Shown one piece after another: positions 55,601 through 57,004 of a stretch of DNA of 57,004 bases. This stretch comes from Streptomyces wedmorensis (lineage in GTDB: Bacteria > Actinomycetota > Actinomycetes > Streptomycetales > Streptomycetaceae). The position numbers and the translations under genes were made by a program. The notes under the pieces are model-generated. The model saw only the letters and a program-made list of their open reading frames with translations, did not search any database and had not been told where the DNA came from. How positions within the stretch are numbered: the stretch's first letter is position 1; every line of letters starts with the position of its first letter. The DNA lies in contig NZ_JNWK01000076.1 of NCBI RefSeq assembly GCF_000716445.1, positions 1-57,004 of the forward strand, given 5' to 3'.

Positions 55601-57004
55601 GTGCGACCGCCTCGTTCCACAGGGCATCGACCACCGCTGCGGGGGCCTTCTCCAACCGCCTGGCGAAGCCCTCGATGTCCGCGGCCACCGGGGCGGGCGG
55701 CGTCACCGTCACCGTGGTCTGCGCGGTGTCATGGATGGTCTCGGCCGACTGGGTTTCAGCCGGGTCGGTGGCCAGGGGCCCGGACGCGTCGAAGACCTCC
55801 TCCGTAGCGGCCGGCTCGCCCTCCAGGATCCGGGCGATGGAGACGGGCTGCGCCGTGGCCTCCTGTTGCGGCGCGTCCTGCGCATCGGGGGCGGGGAGGG
55901 TGGTGGGCAGAATCTCGGTCGGCAGCACGGTGGACGGCAGTGGACTCGCCGTCCTGGGGGTGGACGTCGTGGCGGGCCCAGTCGTCGCGGCGGGCCCAGT
56001 CGTCGTGGGCAGCGGAGACTGGACGTTCTGTGGGGCCGGGCTCTGCACGGTCCCCGGCACGACTCCTGGGGTCAGTGGCATCACGGGGGGCACAAGGGGT
56101 GCCACGGTGTTCTGCGTCTGCTCCGAGGCTGGAGTCTCCAGCGTCTGCTCCTGGATCGACGCGTCCGGCGTCTGCGCGGTGGGTTCGGGTACCGTGTAGC
56201 GGGCGAACGACTGCTGCTCGGCGGCCTGTGCGAGGGCGCGGAGCGTGTCCAGACCTGTGGTGGCCTCGTCCAGGCGGCCGGTGTTGCGTGCGTCGGTGAC
56301 GGTCTTGTAGAGCTCCGTGACCTGGCGGGCGTCGGCGTCGTGAGCGATCGCGTTCGTCTGTGCTTCGAACGCCTCGGTTACCGCGTCGTCCAGTTGCCGT
56401 CTGAGTTCGGCGGGGGTCGGCCGGGGAGTGTTCCTCTGCGGCCCGTGTGAGTGCCGCCAGCTCCTCCAGCGCGGCGCGCGCCTGCTCAAGGCGGCCCGTG
56501 TCGCGGGCGTCGGCGACCGCCTGGAACAGCTCCCGCACCCGGTGGGGCTCGCGTCGAGACGTTCCTCCAGCTGGGAGGGCAGCATCCCCCGCTCGTCCGC
56601 GGCACCGGCCAGCACCGCGTCCAGGGGGTCGCCGGAATCCGGTCCGGCCTGGCGGGCGAGGAGCTGCTCGGGGGTCGGCGGGGCCTGGGTGCCGGCGTCG
56701 GGGGTTTTGGCCTGCCGCGTCAGCGTTTCGCCGCCCGGCTGGAGCGGGTCCGTACTCCCGCTGCCGTCGCCGGCAGGGTCCGGTGTCCGGGCGCCGGACG
56801 GGTCCGGGGTGGGCTCGGGCAGGTCGGGGATGGCGGCCGGTCCCCGCGTGGGCTCGCCTGCGGACGTGGGGGGTCGTGCACCGGTGTCGGTGGAGGTCGC
56901 GTCGCCGCCGGTGGCGCGCTGCTCGACCCTGGCGTCGAAGGCCGTCTCCAGCTGGGCGGCGCGCTCCAGGTCGCCGCGCTCGACGGCGGCCTTGACGCCG
57001 AGTT
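37539..57004 (-). CDS. Giant multidomain toxin/effector-like protein, N-terminal/central part (start outside window)
   Basis: The frame is open from the right edge to 37,539 (about 6490 codons), so the true start lies beyond 57,004. Order in translation: helical repeats (DLERAAQLE, DTGRLEQARAALEEL, NTGRLDEATTGL) with Pro/Thr-rich linkers (57.0-55 kb); helical repeats closing in GLxPRxxxxGG; Glu/Gln/Arg-rich linkers (54.1, 54.5 kb); an alpha/beta segment LVLVASGSGSDTVTHG (51.2-50.8 kb); a beta-rich part with MWHFKMYGRGPGETFFEA; a coiled coil; an OmpA-like domain; a zincin domain; then alternating helical repeats down to 38 kb, ending in WL modules. Two compensating frame changes lie at about 56,545 and 56,40x-56,430: between them the sense frame reads VRELFQAVADARDTG. 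The last 40 codons (after MDVE) are out of frame. The product is probably exported or surface-acting; this is inference. Confidence 0.8.
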   Translation of the reverse strand, partial: LGVKAAVERGDLERAAQLETAFDARVEQRATGGDATSTDTGARPPTSAGEPTRGPAAIPDLPEPTPDPSGARTPDPAGDGSGSTDPLQPGGETLTRQAKTPDAGTQAPPTPEQLLARQAGPDSGDPLDAVLAGAADERGMLPSQLEERLDASPTGCGSCSRRSPTPATRAALSRRAPRWRSWRHSHGPQRNTPRPTPAELRRQLDDAVTEAFEAQTNAIAHDADARQVTELYKTVTDARNTGRLDEATTGLDTLRALAQAAEQQSFARYTVPEPTAQTPDASIQEQTLETPASEQTQNTVAPLVPPVMPLTPGVVPGTVQSPAPQNVQSPLPTTTGPAATTGPATTSTPRTASPLPSTVLPTEILPTTLPAPDAQDAPQQEATAQPVSIARILEGEPAATEEVFDASGPLATDPAETQSAETIHDTAQTTVTVTPPAPVAADIEGFARRLEKAPAAVVDALWNEAVARVTADRPETTAVVGLSPAELRTQDPALFARVLDTARDLNPLETPADRERVLAEFGTAPELRTAEEADTASDTRTASEFFPLVGTPESLRSLQELSDVVDTEDLRMFEAGPFRDLEPAQVLHARQIVTDAIHFPPVVDATGDARQQEHLQAWATVAVAQVLAGAGQGMTTATATRRAADVAEEIRRDRGLERPRGLRGGTREETEQAWETGQSSSSTQAQATSQTQRDDTLTLSPLARQVNAMGLMDLLLAVNGLSPNLRQGLKARARQLMREHFPPGVELPFDAPLPRAEFLQAEAAIEYALYVGERGPTPEATATELVQLYAGRHPSGYRTGRQPLETLPSGERELNPARTEQQPLEPLPSGERNLIPGPPPIPLEDLPELARESAKAEKSDVWALIGQLSMWEARQLRSEAEDLMLRHFPEWVPMNLRSRPQYPRDIDLFGYWERVQIALLQGRSTPTPGVAADALAQHYAREIHKAYGEGKSWTLRPEPREQPAEQQTEPRTEQQAEPRTEPRIEQRTEQLPPADVQAAAAAIIQQTILLPRPEALAALAALPPARLGEIRSAVTELLGRYFPAGWQVQLDRVPALTEFMRDVEAWLQYALAMQAERGAPDIATELLAAILAEEFVNRYESLAPLAENQQPSTPSVIADPSAAEEMVVEPTEPAVSRVPESAADLEEQLYRGAWLFGDERAMQVHQTLFDGSTDYVRDLGAFRELRQELTGLTQANADDELLGFLDGFGLNHQTAQFWSSLLQDPYWDEAVARADAALDEDHLMDDESVDEGESEEGFEHWSIDAARSLSVPNPPTHPYVSEYERQVYFGAEVPEDLRYADAGHVYLLQYSAMYNRDIRIGYDLLSAYRGSSFERGVADHVIQEELLAFVTARGMHPSMASYWTQLARQRDLIADLQREFPDGWDQRPPEPLPRLADYGELPAYGDVPQDREPEPYSEGTLHAAQSRPIAWIQDQLRALPPQVESTTRDIADQIMLAYNPYPPEALNVDSPAAQRTLARREEERARVQYAVMAAGAATASRSAAQSSAGAADRLDAYLDDAKTLARRFHELRTDLVTSAPVDGELSQSGLPEAWMPRTAISARDERLAVVEALFQQMPEGERHAWETQASEIVNTYNYDPMEMTGDGTPVQQRPGRTEERLRVQYALYLDRELDSFRQLAAQALARAYGQERGLQPRAYASGAGRDEQRVDAERAGEQSVSLPRTSPRDVEPDVAPSSREVRDLENILYSRRPMPGDPEGIRARHELLTERSAVYRSDLAAFVDLLPVVDVNGLRAYVTGRGMHASLADVWLEILHEEGELHRQAGLFEAVSGSVLDRFVQRSAPVTDVSDGELGSLLDYYADSDAEEAIRDGERVGDRETTGHDESIKDDPVRAETPAPIDRSSLQRSETHLSVKSTMSAYEFYGRSSPDPLSQRMEERDAVTDPASGPATVSSPLEVYPRKGRASVAVRAGAFAGGISLRAARDRRIIGVAVPSEALRRGMARLLHEDPILLDAEAEADGVRMKVFTDGEYALRTMSEIATILEEDYDLEPSQPLVLVASGSGSDTVTHGPKGSLVRAREPLGQLLADASNREVLAINGELAAKPSHKQVPGGPLPVTPVSVRPGGAALADLKNWEATTLYRPRAGLNPDHLQARWPGRRIVTDYELFSSPPGHVDLRPFTRRDPVPQGFYTQGDGLSGTFPAITLAREVVHDTKPPLAVSADGTLAVNASAAEPHEFYATEEVLDRTERTLDRLGGKAKLVRVPQHRVELTVDGTPRTLTMATLDFKDTKGRSQIESDGARDFTSLVLGGQPLEFVLRNEQAATRADGVAPTPVKFPTNVGSGVEAKGSHEVADLIVEVAKGRQPMETVNPLWARRKAYDQFAKGVGLGNRPGQGEEYGKALNETTATSWTTRKRRSASLSLGLNEFAWARDGESYIAQSIGVGGKAGERQYQTDYSKETEPVTVPEAAANHFAAVLVTSDDGSHQIAVENYRRGPVLKEYVAEAVDALYDAHGENLAEVLADLARQAEQAQNRTTELNDAIGRMRTELRETSISAADRTALEEEIERTVTEHKEAVRVEREIASRRTLAEQLRSYGEALVSPDAGTPEGIVALERARTQAGTTLQKLNGDALGRNTEMWHFKMYGRGPGETFFEATARGKEDPRPISELPNPLVIVGLHGPETRPVQLEFPSSGKTLSPVAKGRLKSYAQKAAREATWRQINGAQPPSIQITGYGNALVGAQRTGQERADAARDELKPVLAQALADQAAKGLPVPETDDLPIEARSKGRANNPLPTGATLDERRRSVFVALVEPTDYRAMDDINAVLDGLPTSLRKGVLRDAEIISDLYNPFPLSDGTSVDPTLLQELAAQREESIRRVAFELYSEFEREAQGALILTAEGQAARGFAIGKAAELAGRLGRARDVSPSTLPRNFVPDSIASYLPTSVQQPVGRRATLSGVRRSLTPTGAPSTEHGRSLGTITERPIEEADPTVTRDAAGRGPAQSPNGDAERLSGTRRTERVLPVQDPVRPEQWRHRIDGAPEPAYLMTEIYDPARDPLAGRRDVLDDGLLAGREVMVRSGIQQIQAEDGRWIRQVLFNLPVRFGEGFAADRLPGLERRMQDLLDTHLNLGYQLSPSGAETGDQLHFDVRLTLAEDHPEAVELSMSDQPERSDQLSFRLHSDNADAALHELDDADLLHELLHYAGVSDRGHDVNSLFRKTPDRADSDGLMAEPGLPTLPGLPVSYLEQIQLAHASGPVLRAHPLGAPPVTSPVGNRFRLPPIDDGRSQSLRGRAAEAPWMPRALRRLGERIANRGEQQSEPRVPIEIPAEIRAETRFEEVDDASDATDAGIDERAEDIADRALEAARANPSSSGDDMYAALMQPPTSPEPPTVGRRNRQAVTLPSTLFEQIRQVRERSNTVNTLGTDMSLSPRSVSSSERSPIGALAGWVMNRVTSPTRSASDRHVTGARTETVEEVLDRMETIDPLARVPRTRPLETVRHQLAGLPRADFDAAVERAWDLAEETGVAQRRDIVLPPAEQAVRNAVVLRLAHALALETVERARALAVALMPVRRGLPEIVITDEDGAIGEEAAQDGPAVMVAEPAPEEQQRQARQQRQVRQERQEERDTPRSMNPPEAMPGETRRLQDQLRGALDGDEHALGLLIREASVLIHRRARFPMFVSGSDLARRWHDLQQEVVARTAMALYEGRDHVDPQFRAREVVDAFARLLDLGPSPYESGGTRSTQEPGEESRSAGESSVSRPADLESSDAEARAQAAQDRADMAGALARMREAGMDLFEEQPDPTLVDALLREHSEEYAATVDAFGRAHVEGLLSGDPGYSPSALADEHGLTPAHTRFLVERMALEDDGYLADAARRMTLRLAEGEPDTEAAPRRYGLADLYERFVERPTFDDVPEPPESALVLDRMSGTVDVDRLRAFESEVQAHLDEPYFDVLLREAVDLVRSIALTPQVERPGAGLKAERPDAYWTYLAVAQSLRERGGSPTLEHDARMLTERVREALGLPRGRGVQGGLRYASPASAQAMSERLAEELWQRVVAGRYGLPAPTEQLLADHRTLLLHRAEYRESFEGFGRDYLPLLMNTGDQRATNREMTRRTGQREPVVEFWAEAVLRGAGGYRDDLLARWGSWYDNRTMDFTDPAASAAVHLLLMHGHRSYSRDFLDFGTFLHPFLRSEGLRTEDTDLVSRSHGVGIGQGRFWARLVANGEWSAYRRLVTAQMWRRLRAGQNDHVFAPDRPSRELAHQPLLEDHIDYELAYARFGQRYGQTVRPGYFRLRTATDLGAEQGLPPNLSVYWAQMYLSGAWRTHFEARLPQLDAGLTRGADHFADPRLDRGILHTLLLAHPPYLRRYERFGEEYTALLRRGGDSDRRAALALGRGMGLSDGQIGYWAGLVEAGRWSRDHEPSAKARAGVEDRVESGTAEPGPSRSATFTEIPQNNQARDGMARDGLPSYPSVGDDYVPTFTRVEPSAAEPSPAFDSVRLLERIEPDLERLSPVVPDVGELYDFAVEVLLTPGSYTAVLDAAVNLTASVTRLPDVTAWSDLPLAEMPPRAVWAVLALALALTRDPDLLFFRDSGVSRAVSLAERIRSELGLRAAEGPGSMVLESLPEESETSPNEGSIETIVQQFFDGEPLFGPLAWPQVLELHQRLYEGSVAYAARFHDFATRDERDAGERTGGAASAVREHGPHRDAAQAWAQVLADPDWARRVRELSGPMSHPAVAELRRNAIPLTDGSLTPDERVFYGAGHLSSRDTVSEVHESLLEESPRYRHDYGLAAEVQRTLVDEDTVTEELTAFATARGMNSGTVRFWLFGEPATTLANHRRLLATSPRYAVDLMDFESMARDGLASRRLDAFAAERRLDPNLVRLWKTLRTQDGWQEQLAAARLLGSRPSRTGTTGAGTTDAPRHGLATADDGSSDNEVRYVEDGDGDDEWVTDEEDTEGVEGREIIEAVRQEGGPLPRNHPFGSTLERDVYTGVPLPAMPAGEVRAFHEDLLRQPQYRSDFELLSRLYTSDSVPRDTAWREVESFVRDRGMDTSYDRLWNSQLLLGTLRERSATAGPRTPTHPVDGLSNLTEAVRAMRLTRTDETEDAEDVESGTWGNQVAEENRPDMDTEWTGEGEQDAQPVEAIPREWATLDASARYQAIRVRLHAHLPVFGDADLDADTQSLLLANNSAFREAWSQFLEAFRELVMQGEDSPEAAYEAAVVDVGVAHDIGEYWADRSSHLRHLVAREQLAAVYSTGGLFRESGELERNVLHSLLLDETARYARDFTEFVENIRTMEEEGWLVRETLSAPELAERVAEAASDIDVPDDVIAYWTELYRRDSWDEESESALRSEDRQEPVEQVLDRIRALGGPLPEDHVPTSDREEFVYSGRWDFGIVHDSEAMHQDLLDESEQYAYDFDIISDLASVRAPADQIRASLIDFVVSRGMHPSAATYFDTLLSRPATSPDSEPSGIPVPPYEEPGVLPRYGEAVTSMAEVRVTDLNAAFQRELDEQPSSPELDALMREAVDMVGEMIQVPTAWGTRPGESLREARPEVYWTYVEVARFLRDNEHSPTREREARALVERLREANGLRPRGLLGGAGDGTDTRNTEAVETIERDLRRAGRQVWNNDGTLHHTAALTLRPMAVGRARLDAERMGGADLYGLAAHLFDPSAHDRALPLLAEWLGEEGIPVLAPEEVRAARQVSAERTLDAVDDMTDLTVDDVARQLFPEALATDGSVQGQVAGYLEAGARFGRDRLSDGRPMRSMMIGIAALRAAEDSPSPRPLSDVATEVLGDASPDSLRRVEGWRDGTRHLDEVEGESPYQTFVDRIVDAARELRAQDATVDAGRLARTVFGVSTPSADEVGAVRYWLGKAGLPTVVEPELTAMLGPSRLFGLPYDEASPRAMDGEREPLPVQVPAPVPVEAPGTDSAPYTLGDAMPEPLASLSLPETADPLTVLSAVADHVVAHAMHLHMSGSPTDITAISKGARGGERHEPWRHHHEVLGILEASGVRGQPITSGLRPGERGPRPTSQVMRRVLDTARADEPHLRDPYAYARSMLSEDDADSSVPLVRGWLVGAGLMGDMPTDGARARMVARARELADAYVDRGAVIDVREIARQVFRTDQETPQQVYLTTMWLGDSLGDGRDPMALDDVPEPSPREEAARSEAETPTTSSRVEELRRQYLEVLRRYPSPPISLERVRQLDPRDPNLPNLEHLRGGLAAALATRAAELVYQGASLSDIAGHLSLPGGTRYPVLQVHRMMLEHSPRYGADFQALFDHPDMGTPMAASRAADFAQRNGLHPQTIETWRQYAEAFLTQSRFLEGMSRSERATLRGIASGYLNEAIGGITLAPVPLSVRLVREERLVRVMKALKEGGERGANREILSLTGELGLVPRGLGVGGTQVTGDPDAMDVDDYFDQGWQEFLGAMQRSGQGLADSFLLDNPDRVSETDDMDVEAAPRCPGGGRVHSVPRCHRPRRLHPGCRRPERVRPGRLRHGRLRRGRSRAGDSGSGS
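37576..37716 (-). repeat. 141-bp direct repeat, copy B
   Basis: Its sense frame (QHLAAPVVEEST and so on) matches neither the upstream giant frame, which meets it one frame off at 37,716, nor copy A, reached through a 34-nt spacer. Both borders are thus frame changes exactly at repeat ends, which suggests a recombination or assembly join. Confidence 0.9.
47345..47985 (-). other. Zincin metalloprotease-like domain (HExxHxxGxxD)
   Basis: HELLHYAGVSDRGHD: HELLH is at 47505-47519, the Gly at 47496-47498 and the Asp at 47487-47489. HExxHxxGxxD, with Asp as third zinc ligand, is the pattern of snapalysin (family M7), the small neutral protease of Streptomyces. A turn-forming DGLMAEPGLP follows at about 47,420. 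The upstream part contains the strands VLFNLPVRFG and QLHFDVRLTL and the helix LERRMQDLLDTHL. Active-site residues are present, so activity is plausible. The third ligand could instead be the later His (47478-47480). Confidence 0.65.
48660..49060 (-). other. OmpA-like (peptidoglycan-associated) domain
   Basis: SGKTLSPVAKGRLKSYAQ, PSIQITGYGN, and TGQERADAARDEL followed by VFVALVEP fit the OmpA C-terminal domain: beta, alpha, the strand I-x-I-x-G-Y/H, then a helix with R-A. The family binds peptidoglycan. Here it could anchor the giant protein to the wall. Confidence 0.55.
49320..49590 (-). other. Coiled-coil segment
   Basis: About 90 residues with heptad-like Leu/Ala and Glu/Arg content (EVLADLARQAEQAQ, EEEIERTVTEHKEAVRVE, ASRRTLAEQLRSYGEAL), without Pro or Gly in the central part. 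It separates a beta-rich part from the OmpA-like domain. Confidence 0.6.
54029..54133 (-). repeat. Low-complexity Glu/Gln/Arg/Pro repeat
   Basis: Tandem copies of a short unit encoding E-P-R-T-E-Q-Q (EQQTEPRTEQQAEPRTE). DNA copies of CTCCGTCCGGGGCTCGG recur. It acts as a linker between helical modules. Confidence 0.7.
54501..54612 (-). repeat. 60-bp tandem repeat, two units
   Basis: 54501-54552 and 54561-54612 repeat with a 60-nt step and few differences, encoding R-x-x-x-P-L-E-x-L-P-S-G-E-R twice (20-residue unit). It keeps the frame. Confidence 0.85.

Noticed and set aside
13137..57004. Modular polyketide or peptide synthetase
   Set aside because: The length and repeat structure suggest one at first, but no ketosynthase (DTACSS), acyltransferase (GHSxG), adenylation or carrier-protein motifs are present.

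Overview
This is a high-GC actinomycete window, most likely Streptomyces or a close relative. Support comes from the strong G/C bias at third codon positions, two large ATP-binding LuxR-family (LAL) regulators, an EccA-like double AAA+ ATPase fused to a beta-helix, a YbjN-domain protein, and very large multidomain proteins of a type seen in Streptomyces. No tRNA, rRNA, CRISPR array, transposase or integrase was recognised.

Layout. 1-2466 (+): the 3' part of a SWI/SNF-family helicase gene. It is cut by the window edge and broken by at least two frame changes and two missing motif blocks. 2602-3132 (+): YbjN-domain protein, facing a perfect 12-bp hairpin at 3139-3165. 3169-6579 (-): parallel beta-helix plus two CbxX/EccA-type AAA+ domains. 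6580-6963: divergent intergenic region. 6964-7215 (+): stand-alone sigma region 4-like protein, overlapping tail to tail with the next gene. 7178-10105 and 10127-13021 (-): two tandem paralogous LAL regulators 21 nt apart. 13137 to the right edge at 57004 (-): one giant coding region of about 43.9 kb (about 14,600 codons). It reads as a single multidomain gene interrupted by frame changes, and its N terminus lies outside the window.

The giant region, in order of translation, holds: N-terminal helical repeats with Pro/Gln-rich linkers; a fourth Rossmann-like segment; a beta-rich segment; a coiled coil; an OmpA-like domain; a zincin-type metalloprotease domain with HELLHYAGVSD; a very long stretch of two alternating degenerate helical repeat families; a 5-kb array of near-identical repeats at about 32.1-37.7 kb where most frame changes lie; three His/Cys modules resembling clan CD (caspase, CHAT or toxin C80-like) peptidases; a beta-rich array of several similar units; coiled coils; and a C-terminal OTU-like domain with Ser where the catalytic Cys would be. 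The overall look is that of a giant polymorphic-toxin or effector-like protein. From memory, such Streptomyces proteins carry the database label 'lonely Cys domain-containing protein'; I could not check this.

How the parts may work together (inference). The two LALs lie directly downstream of the giant gene on the same strand. A near-identical 12-bp palindrome (CGCCRACTGGCG) occurs upstream of the LAL pair and in the divergent promoter region of the beta-helix ATPase and the sigma-like gene, so these may share a regulator. The helicase tail and the giant protein share a related helical 'WL' module, which hints at a common family history. The frame changes at repeat borders may be real recombination scars or may come from misassembly of near-identical repeats; the sequence alone cannot decide.
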